From: Massilia antarctica
GTDB lineage: Bacteria > Pseudomonadota > Gammaproteobacteria > Burkholderiales > Burkholderiaceae_D
DNA length: 64,000 nt
Assembly: GCF_015689335.1 (NCBI RefSeq)
Contig: NZ_CP065053.1
Span: 310,001 to 374,000, forward strand
Direction: 5' to 3'
Positions 48,526 to 58,618 of the stretch are shown here, one piece after another. Each line of letters opens with the position of its first letter. The stretch's first letter is position 1. The translations under genes and the position numbers were made by a program. The notes under the pieces were generated by a model. That model searched no databases and had not been told where the DNA came from. It saw only the letters and a list, made by a program, of their open reading frames with translations.

Positions 48526-48884
48526 CCCAGGCTCGTCCGTTCGACCCGAATATCCCCGTCCTGACGGAATTGTTTTCCGACCAGGGCGAGGCGCAAGCCG
48601 ACCCCGGCGCGCAGCCGGCGGCGCAGGAACCCCTGCTGGCGGACTGGAGCGACCCGGAATGGGCGGCGCTCGAACGCCGCCTGTCCGAACGCATCCTCCA
48701 GCAAATCCAGGGAAGAGTCGACTTCGTGCTCGAACAGCGCCTGCGCGACAGCATGGAACAGGTGCTGCAGCATGCCGTGGCCGGGCTCACGGCCGAGCTG
48801 CGCACCGGCCTGCACGACACCATCGAGAGCATCGTGGTGCGTGCGGTGGCCCAGGAACTGAGCCATCTGCAGAGCCAGAAGTAG
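48522..48884 (+). CDS. DUF2486-like protein
   Basis: This 120-residue protein begins MTQARPFDPNIPVLTELFSD, the typical start of the DUF2486 family found next to holC in Burkholderiales. The C-terminal half is one long amphipathic helix (ERRLSERILQQIQGRVDFVL and onwards), likely a coiled coil. It is coupled to holC. The function is unknown; position suggests a role near the replisome, but that is inference. Confidence 0.8.
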   Translation: MTQARPFDPNIPVLTELFSDQGEAQADPGAQPAAQEPLLADWSDPEWAALERRLSERILQQIQGRVDFVLEQRLRDSMEQVLQHAVAGLTAELRTGLHDTIESIVVRAVAQELSHLQSQK

Positions 48885-49126
48885 CCTGCCCGCGCCTGCC
48901 GTCCGGGCAGCTCCTTTCATTTGCTTACAAAACAGCGGCAATCCGGCGCACCCCGGCGTGCACGCAATGCCTGCACCTGCGTTGATGGTGAGATGGCTCA
49001 AATTGTTGCTAAAATTTTGACAATCGGCTTTGCGAAGCATTTAATTTGTTGTACCTTTTGCCCTACATAAAATTTTCGAAACGGCGCCACGAGCGCTGTC
49101 TGTTTTCAATCCAATGGAGAATGCAC

Positions 49127-50272
49127 ATGCAGTTCACGACCAAACTCATTCCACTCGCAATCGCCATGGCATTTGCCGGCAGTGCCAGCGCCCAGGACGT
49201 CGTCAGGATCGGCCACGTTGCGCCGATCTCCGGCGCCAGCGCGCACTTGGGCAAGGATAACGAGAACGGCGCCAAGATGGCCGTGGAAGAATTGAACGCC
49301 AAGGGCTTCATGATCAATGGTAAGAAAGCCAAGCTGGAACTGGTGCTGGAAGATGACGGCGCCGATCCCAAGCAGGGCACGGCCGTGGCGCAGAAGCTGG
49401 TCGATGCCAAGGTGCAGGGCGTGATCGGCCACCTCAATTCGGGCACCACCGTACCGGCTTCGCGGATTTACCACAACGCGGGCATTCCCCAGATTTCCCC
49501 TTCCTCCACGATTCCCGAGTACACCAAGCAAGGCTTCAAGTCGGCCTTCCGCGTGGTCGCCAATGACAACAAGCTCGGCGGCACCCTAGGCCGCTACGCG
49601 GTCGAGACCCTGAAAGCGACCAATATTGCCGTCATCGATGACCGCTCGGCTTACGGCCAGGGCGTGGCCACCGAGTTCCTCAAGGGCGCCAAGGCAGCAA
49701 ATCCGGCGATCAAGGTCGTCGGCAAGGAATTCACCAGCGCCACCGCGACCGACTTCACCGCCATCCTGACCTCGCTCAAAGGCAAGAAGCCTGACCTGAT
49801 CTTCTTCGGCGGCATGGATGCGGTGGGCGGACCGATGCTCAAGCAAATGAAGGCGCTGGGCATCAACGCCAAATTCATGGGCGGCGACGGCGTCTGCACC
49901 GAATCCCTGGTGCGCCTGGCCGGCGATGGCGTGGGCGAAGGCAATGTGACCTGCGCCGAAGCGGGCGGCGTGACCGGCGATCAGGAAAAAGCGATGGCCG
50001 ACTTTGTGGCGCGCTACAAAAAACGCTTCCCCAACGAGTCCGTCCAGCTGTACTCGCCGTATGTGTACGATGCGGTGATGGTGATGGCGACCGCGATGCA
50101 AAACGCCAAGTCGGCCGACCCGGTCAAGTACCTGCCTGAACTGCAAAAAATCAAGTACCAGGGCGTGACCGGCCTGATTCAGTTCGACGACAAGGGCGAC
50201 ATCAAGGATGGCGCGCTGACCATGTTCACCTTCAAAGGCGGCAAGAAGACCAAGATGTCGGTCGTGAAGTAA
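49127..50272 (+). CDS. branched-chain amino acid ABC transporter substrate-binding protein
   Basis: This 381-residue periplasmic binding protein of the LivJ/LivK family has signal peptide MQFTTKLIPLAIAMAFAGSASA. Markers are VRIGHVAPISGASAHLGKDN, AVIDDRSAYGQGVATEF and YSPYVYDAVMVMATAM. The ATG at 49127 is preferred because GGAGA sits seven bases before it; an ATG at 49121 is too close. No permease or ATPase genes follow, as is common for orphan LivJ genes. It ends with a strong terminator. Confidence 0.93.
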   Translation: MQFTTKLIPLAIAMAFAGSASAQDVVRIGHVAPISGASAHLGKDNENGAKMAVEELNAKGFMINGKKAKLELVLEDDGADPKQGTAVAQKLVDAKVQGVIGHLNSGTTVPASRIYHNAGIPQISPSSTIPEYTKQGFKSAFRVVANDNKLGGTLGRYAVETLKATNIAVIDDRSAYGQGVATEFLKGAKAANPAIKVVGKEFTSATATDFTAILTSLKGKKPDLIFFGGMDAVGGPMLKQMKALGINAKFMGGDGVCTESLVRLAGDGVGEGNVTCAEAGGVTGDQEKAMADFVARYKKRFPNESVQLYSPYVYDAVMVMATAMQNAKSADPVKYLPELQKIKYQGVTGLIQFDDKGDIKDGALTMFTFKGGKKTKMSVVK

Positions 50273-50314
50273 TTGCTGAGCTGGCCTTGGCCACGGCCAG
50301 GGTGGCGCCAGGCA

Positions 50315-50347
50315 TAAAAAAACGCGCTGCAGTGACAGCGCGTTTTT
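50315..50347. terminator. terminator between the LivJ-like and cytochrome c genes
   Basis: ACGCGCTG pairs with CAGCGCGT around CAGTGA, with six A's before and five T's after, so it can serve both convergent genes. Confidence 0.9.
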
Positions 50348-50363
50348 ATTGGAGAGCAGTGCC

Positions 50364-50672
50364 TTATTTCTGTGCCAAAACCCATTTGACCAGGGTGTGG
50401 GCTTCAGCCTCGGTCACTTGCGGGTTGGCTGGCATCGGTACCGCGCCCCAGGCGCCGGAACCGCCTTTCATGACTTTGGCCACCAGCTTGCCTTCAGCAT
50501 CCTTCTGGCCGGCATACTTTGCCGCAACGTCCTTATACGCAGGGCCGACCAGCTTGCTTGCTACAGCGTGGCACGCCATGCAATTTTTTGCTTTTGCCAA
50601 ATCGGCGTTTGCCATGGCGCTCGACGAAGCCAGCGCCGACAACACCGTGAACAACATCAGGGACCGTTTCAT
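50364..50672 (-). CDS. class I cytochrome c (c551/c552 type)
   Basis: This 102-residue periplasmic electron carrier has a signal peptide that ends at about ANA (residue 23). The haem motif is CMACH (Cys31, Cys34, His35), with axial Met80 in VPMPAN. Length and pattern match the small cytochromes that feed oxidases or peroxidases. Start at 50672, with GGAG upstream; the open frame to 50693 is discarded because the signal peptide begins MKRSLMLF. Confidence 0.94.
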   Translation of the reverse strand: MKRSLMLFTVLSALASSSAMANADLAKAKNCMACHAVASKLVGPAYKDVAAKYAGQKDAEGKLVAKVMKGGSGAWGAVPMPANPQVTEAEAHTLVKWVLAQK

Positions 50673-50857
50673 GTATTTCTCCAGGGTGAACAACTGAATG
50701 CGATTTTACCGCGTTTCCGCAATACGAATGGGCGGTGACACGTTCTATAACGGGTCAAGCCTGTGGATGGTTGACCCAGCTATTTGCTCATCGACACGAT
50801 TTTACTGCCCCTCGGGAGCAATTGTTTGTAAGATATGCGTATGAAAAGGAGTTTGCC

Positions 50858-51088
50858 ATGCCAGTGATACTATTAATTGCAGCGCTTGTGGGTCTGCGCT
50901 ATTTCGAAGTCTGGCGTTTTGCCGAGTTGTCGTGGTGGTGGGTGATTGGTTTGATGTTCGCCGCTTTCATCTGGTTCGAATTCGTCGAAAAGATTTTGGG
51001 GCTGGACAAGAAAAAAGCGCACAACGTGGATGAGGCACGGCGCAAGGCCAGGGTGAAAGAGGCGTTTGAGAAGGCGAACAAGAAGTAA
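50858..51088 (+). CDS. small Trp-rich membrane protein (TIGR04438 type)
   Basis: This 76-residue protein has two adjacent membrane segments (ILLIAALVGLRYFEVW and WWWVIGLMFAAFIWFEFVEK) and a charged tail (KKAHNVDEARRKARVKEAF). Trp-richness and size match the small Trp-rich protein family of Burkholderiales. AAGGAG precedes the ATG by seven bases. Function unknown. Confidence 0.87.
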   Translation: MPVILLIAALVGLRYFEVWRFAELSWWWVIGLMFAAFIWFEFVEKILGLDKKKAHNVDEARRKARVKEAFEKANKK

Positions 51089-51186
51089 ATGTATTGCGGC
51101 GTCAGCGGACGTGGCCTAGAAAACCGTCGCCCCCGCGCCAAGGCGGCCCTATCTGGGCAAGTGATCGAAAACCGATGACCTAAAAA

Positions 51187-51275
51187 CCGTCGCCCCGCGC
51201 AGGCGGGGCCCAAGTTTTCTGCTCAGTTATTGGCTACGGAGCAGACTTGGGCCCCCGCCTGCGCGGGGGCGACGG
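51187..51275. repeat. REPIN-like palindromic element, GC-rich variant, copy E
   Basis: CCGTCGCCCCGCGCAGGCGGGG on the left and CCCCCGCCTGCGCGGGGGCG on the right are inverted around a spacer with GCTCAG. This subtype carries GCCCC in place of GTTCCC of copies A-C. A decayed half copy lies at about 51120-51148. Confidence 0.82.
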
Positions 51276-51335
51276 TTTTTCATGCGACGGTTTCTCATGC
51301 GACGGTTTTTCATGCGACGGTTTTTGATGTGACGG
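51271..51335. repeat. 15-bp tandem repeats
   Basis: Four consecutive units of GACGGTTTTTCATGC (with small changes in units 2 and 4) run from 51271 to 51330 and are followed by a partial unit. The first unit is the end of REPIN copy E. They probably arose by slippage; no function is evident. Confidence 0.85.
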
Positions 51336-51511
51336 TTCCGCGACCTGTCCTTGATTTTTACCCGTCACAGCCCCCTTGCAGGCCGACGATGCCAAGGCCG
51401 CGAACTTGGCCAGCACGCCCCGGGTATATCTCGGCGCCGCTTGAGCCAATTGGCGCGGCGGCGCGCAATCTATTTATCGCTCACATTCAACTGGATCAGG
51501 TGCTGGTGCGT
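51331..51511 (-). pseudogene. duplicated fragment of the ilvD 3' end
   Basis: On the minus strand this reads as the last 50 codons of ilvD and its downstream bases ([20 protein letters not shown] is recognisable), parallel to 52495-52677. It differs from the true ilvD end by many substitutions and a one-base deletion that shifts the frame. The stop codon is lost. It also supplies the last codons of the PEP-CTERM gene in another frame. No activity is expected. Confidence 0.85.
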
Positions 51512-52233
51512 CGCGCGCCAGCATTGCGTGTACGGCCGCGCGCGCCGGCTGCCCCGAGCACAGCGATTCCCAGGCACATCAGCGCCCAGCTGTCCGGCTC
51601 GGGCACCGCAGCCGCAACCAGCCGCATGGACGTCAGGTCTGCGTTCGCGTGGACTTGGCTGCCATCGGCCCGGCGTAGCCACCCGTAGCCGATGTTGGCA
51701 TAGCCGAACAAGGCCAGATCGAGTGTCGTTGGGATGGCGCCGCTCCCAAATGCCCGACCATCCAGGTCGAACAAGTTCAATGTGGAGGACTCAAACGAGG
51801 ACGGCATCGAACTGTTGTAGGTACTCAGGCTGAAGACATCCGCACCCTGGCCTGGCAAGCGGTTGGCCACCTGGATCAGGGACGAAAGCCCCTCCGCCCT
51901 GGACCGGTAGGTATAGCCGTTCTGGTCGAACGAGAGCGTGGTGGTGTTGGCAGGCGCGTCGCTATACAGCAGATAGGAGCCCCCGGCGGGCTGCTCGGGC
52001 TGATAGATACTCGACAGCGGTGTCATGGTATCGAAACTGAAACGCCCATGAACCGTGTAGCCATTGGCAATCTGGACTCCCGACATGGCGCTCTCGGTCA
52101 CCGTGGTGACCTGGCTGGTCGCACCGTTGTATTCAAACATGTGCGAAACCACGGCCGTGAAGTCGTAGCTGACGATGGCGGCCTGTGATGGAAGCGCGAA
52201 CAAGGTGGCGACGGCGAATGCGATAATTTTCAT
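51496..52233 (-). CDS. PEP-CTERM sorting domain protein
   Basis: This 245-residue secreted protein has a signal peptide (MKIIAFAVATLFALPSQA). A beta-rich middle of unknown family (GYTVHGRFSFDTMTPLS, STLNLFDLDGRAFGSG) leads to the PEP-CTERM tail VPEPDSWALMCLGIAVLGAA and Arg-rich end. Such tails are cut by exosortase in bacteria making exopolysaccharide; no exosortase gene is here. The last eight or so codons lie in the ilvD fragment, so the C-terminus was formed by the rearrangement. It is alone, with an AT-rich upstream region. Confidence 0.85.
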   Translation of the reverse strand: MKIIAFAVATLFALPSQAAIVSYDFTAVVSHMFEYNGATSQVTTVTESAMSGVQIANGYTVHGRFSFDTMTPLSSIYQPEQPAGGSYLLYSDAPANTTTLSFDQNGYTYRSRAEGLSSLIQVANRLPGQGADVFSLSTYNSSMPSSFESSTLNLFDLDGRAFGSGAIPTTLDLALFGYANIGYGWLRRADGSQVHANADLTSMRLVAAAVPEPDSWALMCLGIAVLGAAGARGRTRNAGARRTST

Positions 52234-52395
52234 TGATGGCTTCCGGAGTAAGGGTTGTTACATCTTACCCATCAAATTAATTTTCAGTCAATAATAATTT
52301 TTTACCATTTTTATCACACGCTGCCGGATGCAGACAGACTGCTGAAGTGGCAGCGGCGCAGCTTGCGCAAGTGGACCGCCGTCGCCGTTCACAGA

Positions 52396-52428
52396 CAGGG
52401 TCCGGCGGAATTGTCACTCCGGACCCTG
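52396..52428 (-). terminator. hairpin after ilvD, candidate terminator
   Basis: CAGGGTCCGG and CCGGACCCTG form a perfect 10-bp stem around 13 bases, about 90 bases after the ilvD stop on the minus strand. There is no U-tract. The remaining bases between 52234 and 52395 are AT-rich near the PEP-CTERM start and hold no gene. Confidence 0.5.
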
Positions 52429-52445
52429 CCTTTGACTGAGCAGAA

Positions 52446-52477
52446 AACTTGGGCCCCCGCCTGCGCGGGGGCGACGG
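52446..52477. repeat. REPIN-like half element, copy F
   Basis: AACTTGGGCCCCCGCCTGCG to GGGGGCGACGG is the right arm of the GC-rich subtype, matching the right arm of copy E. The left arm is absent; the preceding TGAGCAGAA is also shared with copy E. Confidence 0.8.
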
Positions 52478-52520
52478 TGGATAAAGGTAAGGGCGACGGT
52501 TCCGGCGACCTTTCAGTGAC

Positions 52521-54206
52521 TTAACCCGTTACAGCGCCCTTGCTGGCCGACGATGCCAAGGCCGCGAACTTGGCCAGCACCCCACGCGTATACCTCGGCG
52601 CCGGCTTGACCCAGTTGGCACGGCGGCGCGCAATCTCTTCATCGCTCACGTTCAGCTGGATCAGCTGCTGATGTGCATCGATGGTCACCGAATCGCCCTC
52701 TTCCACCAGCGCAATCGTGCCGCCATCGAAGGCTTCCGGCGCCACGTGCCCCACCACCATGCCCCAGGTCCCGCCCGAAAAGCGCCCGTCGGTAATCAAG
52801 CCCACCGATTCGCCCAGCCCCTTGCCGATCAGCGCGGCGGTCGGCGCCAGCATTTCCGGCATGCCCGGCCCCCCCTTCGGCCCCAGGTAACGCATCACCA
52901 GCACGTCGCCCGCCTTGATGCCGTCGGCCAGGATGGCATCCATGGCCGTATATTCGTCGTCGAACACGCGCGCCGGACCAGTGATCACGGGATTTTTCAG
53001 TCCGGTAATCTTGGCCACGCAGCCTTCCGGCGACAGATTGCCCTTCAGGATGGCAAGGTGCCCCTGCTTGTACAGCGCCTTGTCGATGGTGCGGATCACA
53101 TCTTGCTTCGGGTCCGGTACCGACGGGATCTCGGCCAGTTCCTCGGCGATCGTGCGGCCGGTGATGGTGATGCAGTCGCCATGCAGCAAGCCGGCGTCGA
53201 GCAGCAGCTTGAGCACTTGCGGAACGCCGCCCGCCTTGTGCAGGTCGGTCGCCACGTACTGCCCGGACGGCTTGAGGTTGCAGATGACCGGCACTTTCTG
53301 GCGCACGCGCTCGAAGTCGTCGATGGTCCACTCAACCTCGGCCGCATGGGCAATCGCCAGGTAGTGCAGCACGGCGTTGGTCGAACCGCCCGTCGCCATG
53401 ATCAGGGACACCGCGTTTTCGATCGATTTGCGGGTGATGATGTCGCGCGGCTTCAAATCCTTTTTCACCGCTTCGACCAGCACGCGCGCCGATTCGGCGG
53501 CCGAGCCGACCTTTTCGTCGTCCGGATTGGCCATGGTCGACGAGTACAGCAAGCCCATGCCCAGCGCCTCGAACGAGGAGGACATGGTGTTGGCCGTGTA
53601 CATGCCGCCGCAGGAACCGGCCGACGGGCAGGCATTGCGCTCGATGCCGTCGAAGTCTTCCTTCGACATGCGGCCGGCCGTGAATTCCCCCACCGCCTCG
53701 AAGGCCGAGACGATGGTCAGGTCCTTGCCCTTCCAGTTGCCCGGCTTGATGGTGCCGCCGTACACATAAATGCCCGGCACATTGGTGCGCGCCAGGGCGA
53801 TCATCCCGCCCGGCATGTTCTTGTCGCAGCCGCCGATCACGACCACGCCATCCATCCATTGACCATTGACGCAGGTTTCGATGCAGTCAGCGATGACTTC
53901 GCGCGAGATGAGCGAATATTTCATGCCTTCGGTGCCCATCGACATGCCGTCCGAAATGGTCGGGGTGCCGAATACCTGCGGATTGGCGCCGGCGGCCTTG
54001 ATAGTGGCAATGGCGATGTCGGCCAGCTTTTGCAAGCCCGAGTTGCAGGGAGTGATGGTCGAGTGGCCGTTGGCGATGCCAATCATCGGCTTGTCGAAAT
54101 CCTCGGTTTCATAGCCCATGGCGTAGTACATCGAGCGGTTCGGGCTGCGCGAGACGCCTTCGGTGATGTTGCGGGAACGACGGTTATAAGGTGGCTGGTC
54201 TGACAT
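52521..54206 (-). CDS. ilvD: dihydroxy-acid dehydratase
   Basis: This 561-residue iron-sulphur enzyme of valine, leucine and isoleucine synthesis dehydrates 2,3-dihydroxy-acids. Key blocks: [16 protein letters not shown] and [16 protein letters not shown] and [16 protein letters not shown] hold the cluster cysteines; [19 protein letters not shown] is the C-terminal domain motif. Start at 54206 ([11 protein letters not shown]); the frame opens further upstream without conserved residues. It is divergent from a LysR gene 143 bases away, the probable regulator. Its 3' end is duplicated at 51331. Confidence 0.97.
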   Translation of the reverse strand: MSDQPPYNRRSRNITEGVSRSPNRSMYYAMGYETEDFDKPMIGIANGHSTITPCNSGLQKLADIAIATIKAAGANPQVFGTPTISDGMSMGTEGMKYSLISREVIADCIETCVNGQWMDGVVVIGGCDKNMPGGMIALARTNVPGIYVYGGTIKPGNWKGKDLTIVSAFEAVGEFTAGRMSKEDFDGIERNACPSAGSCGGMYTANTMSSSFEALGMGLLYSSTMANPDDEKVGSAAESARVLVEAVKKDLKPRDIITRKSIENAVSLIMATGGSTNAVLHYLAIAHAAEVEWTIDDFERVRQKVPVICNLKPSGQYVATDLHKAGGVPQVLKLLLDAGLLHGDCITITGRTIAEELAEIPSVPDPKQDVIRTIDKALYKQGHLAILKGNLSPEGCVAKITGLKNPVITGPARVFDDEYTAMDAILADGIKAGDVLVMRYLGPKGGPGMPEMLAPTAALIGKGLGESVGLITDGRFSGGTWGMVVGHVAPEAFDGGTIALVEEGDSVTIDAHQQLIQLNVSDEEIARRRANWVKPAPRYTRGVLAKFAALASSASKGAVTG

Positions 54207-54348
54207 GGCTTCACTCCGGTAATGATCTGAGTTTGATCTGATGTTGGCAAGAATGCCTTGCCCCCGGGCGAGAGTCAAATATATCATTTGCATTGCTGTG
54301 AGTCGCAACACATATCACAACACCTTATTCACATGGAAAAACATATCG

Positions 54349-55266
54349 ATGAACCTGGAACTGCGCCAGTTGCGCTATTTTGTCGCCGTCGCTGAAGAAC
54401 TTCACTTCGGCAAGGCCGCGCTGCGCCTGCACATGACCCAGCCGCCGCTGTCGCAAACCATCCAGGGCCTCGAAGAGTTGCTCGGTGCGCCCCTGTTCGC
54501 GCGCAGCCGCCGCGCCGTCGAGCTGACCCCGGCCGGCCAGGCCCTGCTGCCGGAAGCGCGCCGCATCCTGGCCGCCAGCGCCGCTCTATCCGCGCTGGTG
54601 CGGCGCGCGGCCGGCGGCGAGGCGGGCCGCCTGTCCCTGGCGTTCGTCTCCTCGGCCGATTACAGCGTGCTGCCGCCCTTCCTGCGCAGCTACCGCGCTG
54701 CATTTCCGCAGGTACGGATCGCGCTGCAGGAAGCCACCTCGGACGTGCAGATCGACGAACTGCTGCGCGGGCGCATCGATGCGGGCCTCTTGATCCCGCC
54801 GCTGCCGGACAAGGCGCGCCTGGAACTCGATTACCTCAAGGTGCTGACCGAGCCGCTGATCGCCGCCTTGCCGGCCGGCCTCGCCGGCGCCGCCGGCGAT
54901 GCGCCGGTCTCGCTGGCGGCCTTGGCGCCGCTGCCGCTGATTATCTTTCCGCGCCCGATCGCGCCGGCCCTGCACGATGCCATCCTGGCGTGCTTTCGCG
55001 CGGCCGGGGTCACACCCGAGATCGGGCAGGAAGCGATCCAGATGCAGACCATCGTCAGCCTGGTGTCGGCCGGCATGGGGATGGCACTTGTGCCACAATC
55101 GGTGTCCAATCTGATGCGGCCCGGCGTAGAATACCGGGCCCTGCGCGATCCGGCGCCGCAGGTGGAAACCGGGCTGGCCTGGCGGCGCGATACAGTCTCG
55201 CCGGTCTTGCAGGGTTTTTTGGATTTACTGAGGAAAAATACTGATGCTGACCCACCCGATGCCTGA
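54349..55266 (+). CDS. LysR family regulator, divergent to ilvD
   Basis: This 305-residue protein has the N-terminal [43 protein letters not shown] and a substrate-binding domain with [20 protein letters not shown]. The subgroup resembles BenM/CatM/AlsR-type regulators. The start at 54349 is the conserved one; the frame is open upstream. It overlaps the start of lgt by 23 bases. The AT-rich region shared with ilvD (54207-54348) would hold the binding sites. Confidence 0.92.
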   Translation: MNLELRQLRYFVAVAEELHFGKAALRLHMTQPPLSQTIQGLEELLGAPLFARSRRAVELTPAGQALLPEARRILAASAALSALVRRAAGGEAGRLSLAFVSSADYSVLPPFLRSYRAAFPQVRIALQEATSDVQIDELLRGRIDAGLLIPPLPDKARLELDYLKVLTEPLIAALPAGLAGAAGDAPVSLAALAPLPLIIFPRPIAPALHDAILACFRAAGVTPEIGQEAIQMQTIVSLVSAGMGMALVPQSVSNLMRPGVEYRALRDPAPQVETGLAWRRDTVSPVLQGFLDLLRKNTDADPPDA

Positions 55267-56080
55267 CCCCGTCGCCTTTTCGCTGGGCCCGCTGCATGTG
55301 CACTGGTACGGCCTGATGTACGTGCTGGCCTTCGCCATGTTCCTCGCGCTCGGGCGGGTGCGCATCAGGCAGCCCCACATCGCCGCGCGCGGCTGGAAAA
55401 AGGAAGACCTGGACGACATGCTGTTCTACGGCATGCTCGGGGTGATCATCGGCGGGCGCCTGGGCGAAGTCTTCTTTTACCAGCCGGCCCGCTTCCTGGC
55501 CGATCCGGTGGCCATCTTCAAGGTCTGGCAGGGCGGCATGTCCTTCCACGGCGGCTTCATCGGCGTGCTGGTCGGCATGGCGCTGTGGGCGCGCAAGGCC
55601 AAGCGTAAGCTGCTCGACGTCTACGATTTCATCGCGCCGCTGGTGCCGCTGGGCTACGCGGCCGGGCGCATGGGCAACTTCATCAACGCCGAACTGCCGG
55701 GCAGGATGGCCGACCCCAGCCTGCCGTGGGCCATGCTGTGGCCCGGCGTGCAAGGCCCGCGCCATCCATCGCCCTTGTACCAGATGATCGTCGACGGACT
55801 GGTCGTATTCGTGCTGCTGTGGATCTATGCGCGCAAGGAGCGGCCGCGCCTGGCCGTGGGCGCGATGTTCACCCTGCTGTACGGCTGCGCGCGCTTTTTC
55901 ACGGAATACTTCCGGGTGCCGGACTGGCAGGTCACCTTGGCCGGCTTGCCGGTCACGTCGGGCCAGATGCTGTCGCTGCCGATGATTATCGGCGGCGTGG
56001 CGATGCTGGTCTGGGCTTACCGCCAGCGGGTCAGTGAAACGCCTTCCACAGCATATAGCCAGCCAGCGCATACAAAATAA
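55244..56080 (+). CDS. lgt: prolipoprotein diacylglyceryl transferase
   Basis: This 278-residue inner-membrane enzyme transfers diacylglycerol from phosphatidylglycerol to the lipobox Cys of prolipoproteins. Signatures: [11 protein letters not shown] (with the essential His-Trp-Tyr region), [18 protein letters not shown], and [15 protein letters not shown], the Lgt signature. About seven membrane helices are predicted. The ATG at 55244 overlaps the LysR gene by 23 bases; an ATG at 55259 is also possible. Its 3' end overlaps the convergent TauE/SafE gene by 50 bases. Confidence 0.95.
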   Translation: MLTHPMPDPVAFSLGPLHVHWYGLMYVLAFAMFLALGRVRIRQPHIAARGWKKEDLDDMLFYGMLGVIIGGRLGEVFFYQPARFLADPVAIFKVWQGGMSFHGGFIGVLVGMALWARKAKRKLLDVYDFIAPLVPLGYAAGRMGNFINAELPGRMADPSLPWAMLWPGVQGPRHPSPLYQMIVDGLVVFVLLWIYARKERPRLAVGAMFTLLYGCARFFTEYFRVPDWQVTLAGLPVTSGQMLSLPMIIGGVAMLVWAYRQRVSETPSTAYSQPAHTK

Positions 56081-56834
56081 GGGCGAACACGCGCTTTAAC
56101 TGCTGCACCGGCATGCGGTGGGCGGCGCGCGCGCCCAGGGGCGCGAGCAGCACGCTGGCGGCGGCGATCACGGCCAGCGCGGGCACGTAGATGTAGCCGA
56201 GCGAATACGGCGGCAGGCCGGCCTGGTGCCAGCCGAACCAGATATTCGACAGGGTGCCCGACAGCGCGATCGGAAAGCCCAGCGCGGCGCTGGTGGCGAC
56301 GGCATTGTGAATCCTGACGTTACACCAGCTCATGAACGGCACCGAAATAAAGCCGCCGCCCGCGCCCACCACACCCGACACCACGCCGATGGCGCCGCCG
56401 GCGGCAAACATGCCGGGCGCGCCGGGCAGCTCGCGCGCTGCCGCCGGCTTGCCGCCGATCAGCATCTGCGTGGCCGAGAATGCCACGAAGAGGGCGAACA
56501 CCAGCGCCAGGGTGGTGGTATCGAGCTGTTTGCCCAGCCACGGGCCGATCCACGAACCGAGCACGATGCCGGGCGCGAGCAGCCTGACGATCGGCCACAG
56601 CACCGCGCCATGCGCGTGATGCGCGCGCACCGAGGACAGCGAGGTGAACATGATGGTGGCGAGCGAGGTGGCGATCGCCATGTGCACCACCACCTCGGGC
56701 GGGAAATGCCTGGCCGTGAAAATCATCGTGATGAAGGGCACCAGCACCATGCCGCCGCCAATACCCAGCAAGCCGGCCGCGAAGCCGCCGCCGGCGCCCA
56801 TGGCCAGCAGGATCAGAATCAGGCTCCAGTCCAT
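56031..56834 (-). CDS. TauE/SafE family membrane permease
   Basis: This 267-residue protein has about eight membrane helices in two repeated halves, each with a Gly-rich motif: [20 protein letters not shown] and [20 protein letters not shown]. The family (DUF81) exports sulphite, sulphoacetate or other organic anions. The substrate here is not known. It overlaps the 3' end of lgt by 50 bases on the opposite strand, so transcripts are antisense there. Confidence 0.92.
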   Translation of the reverse strand: MDWSLILILLAMGAGGGFAAGLLGIGGGMVLVPFITMIFTARHFPPEVVVHMAIATSLATIMFTSLSSVRAHHAHGAVLWPIVRLLAPGIVLGSWIGPWLGKQLDTTTLALVFALFVAFSATQMLIGGKPAAARELPGAPGMFAAGGAIGVVSGVVGAGGGFISVPFMSWCNVRIHNAVATSAALGFPIALSGTLSNIWFGWHQAGLPPYSLGYIYVPALAVIAAASVLLAPLGARAAHRMPVQQLKRVFALILYALAGYMLWKAFH

Positions 56835-56986
56835 CGGCCTCCCGCCGCGGTGGCCGTCATTGCATTCTCAGTTCTCATGCGTGCAGTCGGTAAGGCTTGC
56901 GGTCAATAGCAAGCCATTCCGCGACTTGCCTTGGCAAGTATTCTACAGCGCAACGCCCGAGCGCACCGGCGCCCGGTCGGTCCGGC

Positions 56987-58618
56987 TCAGGCGGCCTGCA
57001 GCTGGGGCGCGTCCAGCGCCACACGCAGCGCCGGGGCCCTGGCGCGGCGCGCCGCCGCTGTCCCGGCCAGCGCGTGCCCGAGCTGGAACACGCTGACCAC
57101 TTCCACCAGATTGGCCGACTGCTCCTGCAGCGATCCGGCGGCGGCGGCGGCTTGCTCGACCAGCGCCGCGTTCTGCTGCGTGGTGGCGTCCATCCCGCTG
57201 ATGGCCTGGTTGATCTGGGCGATGCCGGCTTCCTGTTCGGCGCTGGCCGAGCTGATCTCGGCCATGATGTCGGTCACGCGCTGCACGCTGGCGACGATCT
57301 CGTCCATGGTACTGCCGGCCTTGCCGACCAGTGCCGAGCCGAAATCGACCTTCTCCACCGAGTCGCCGATCAAGACCTTGATTTCCTTGGCCGCCGCCGC
57401 CGAGCGCTGCGCCAGGTTGCGCACTTCGGACGCGACCACGGCAAAGCCGCGGCCCTGCTCGCCCGCCCGGGCCGCTTCCACGGCGGCGTTCAGGGCCAGG
57501 ATATTGGTCTGGAAAGCGATCCCGTCGATCACCGAGATGATATCGACAATCTTGCGCGATGCATCGTTAATGCCATTCATCGTCTCGACCACCTGGGCCA
57601 CCACGGCGCCGCCCTTTTGCGCCACCTTGGATGCCGATGCCGCCAGCACATTGGCCTGGCGCGCGTTGTCGGCATTCTGGCGCGTGGTCGAGGTCATCTC
57701 TTCCATCGATGACGCAGTCTCTTCCAGCGCACTGGCTTGCTGCTCGGTGCGCGAGGACAGATCCTCGTTGCCGCGTGCGATGTCGCCCGAGGCGGCGCTC
57801 ATGCTGGCGGTGCCGCCGCGCACCTGGCCGACGATATTGGCCAGGCTATCGTTCATGTCCTTGAGCGCGAGCATCAGGCACCCCGTTTCATCGCCCTCGT
57901 GGCCTTCGATGGTACTGGTCAGGTCGCCCGCCGCCACCGTCTGCGCCACCAGCACGGCCGCATTGATCGGCACGGTGATGGAACGGGTCACCCTCCAGGC
58001 CAGCAGGGCGCCGATCGCCAGCGCCAGCGCGCTCAGTGTCAGGGTCAGGATGCGCGCCCGCTCGTAACTGGCGTGCGAGTCCGCCACGCCGGCGTCGATG
58101 TCCTTGCGCTGCACCTTGATGTGCGCGGCCAGCGCGTCTTGCCAGGCTTGGGTGGCCGGGCCGGAGCGCGCCAGCAGCAAGGCGGTCGCCTCGGCATCCT
58201 TGCCGGCCCGCGCCAGGACGATGACTTCATCGTTGAGCGCCCTGGCCACTTGCTGCAACTGCGGCAGGTTGGCGACGAATTGCCGGTCCTCGGCGCTGCC
58301 TTGGGTGCGGGCGAAGCCCTCGAACGCTTCGGTGTAATGCTCGCGCGCCTGGACGATCTTGACGTTTTCGCGGTCCATGATCGCCTGGTCGTCGAGCAGC
58401 ACCAGGGTGCGCGCCACGCGGGCGACGATATGCACCGATTCCGACATCCGGTGCAGCTGCTCCATGCGCTGCATGTCGCCCTGGACGATCAGCTGCAAGT
58501 GGGCCTGCACCGTATTGAGGGAGGTCAGGCCGATGCCGGCCAGGGTCACGGTCATGGCGAGCAGGACGGCAAAGGCGAGGCCGAGCCGGGTACCGATATT
58601 GTAGCGGGTGTTTTTCAC
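56987..58618 (-). CDS. methyl-accepting chemotaxis protein
   Basis: This 543-residue chemoreceptor starts at the GTG at 58618 ([20 protein letters not shown]), with AGGA upstream. One membrane helix, a four-helix-bundle sensor (about residues 35-190), a second membrane helix and a HAMP domain ([20 protein letters not shown]) lead to the signalling domain. The hairpin tip reads [20 protein letters not shown], and methylation-type helices flank it. The C-terminus is Ala/Arg-rich without the NWETF pentapeptide. The ligand is unknown. Confidence 0.95.
   Translation of the reverse strand: MKNTRYNIGTRLGLAFAVLLAMTVTLAGIGLTSLNTVQAHLQLIVQGDMQRMEQLHRMSESVHIVARVARTLVLLDDQAIMDRENVKIVQAREHYTEAFEGFARTQGSAEDRQFVANLPQLQQVARALNDEVIVLARAGKDAEATALLLARSGPATQAWQDALAAHIKVQRKDIDAGVADSHASYERARILTLTLSALALAIGALLAWRVTRSITVPINAAVLVAQTVAAGDLTSTIEGHEGDETGCLMLALKDMNDSLANIVGQVRGGTASMSAASGDIARGNEDLSSRTEQQASALEETASSMEEMTSTTRQNADNARQANVLAASASKVAQKGGAVVAQVVETMNGINDASRKIVDIISVIDGIAFQTNILALNAAVEAARAGEQGRGFAVVASEVRNLAQRSAAAAKEIKVLIGDSVEKVDFGSALVGKAGSTMDEIVASVQRVTDIMAEISSASAEQEAGIAQINQAISGMDATTQQNAALVEQAAAAAGSLQEQSANLVEVVSVFQLGHALAGTAAARRARAPALRVALDAPQLQAA

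Noticed and set aside
51271..51335. Direct repeats as a CRISPR array
   Set aside because: Units are 15 bp with no spacers and no cas genes near; they are plain tandem repeats.
54207..54348. Riboswitch or leader-peptide attenuator for ilvD
   Set aside because: No run of branched-chain codons or known riboswitch core was seen in the leader; LysR control is the simpler reading.
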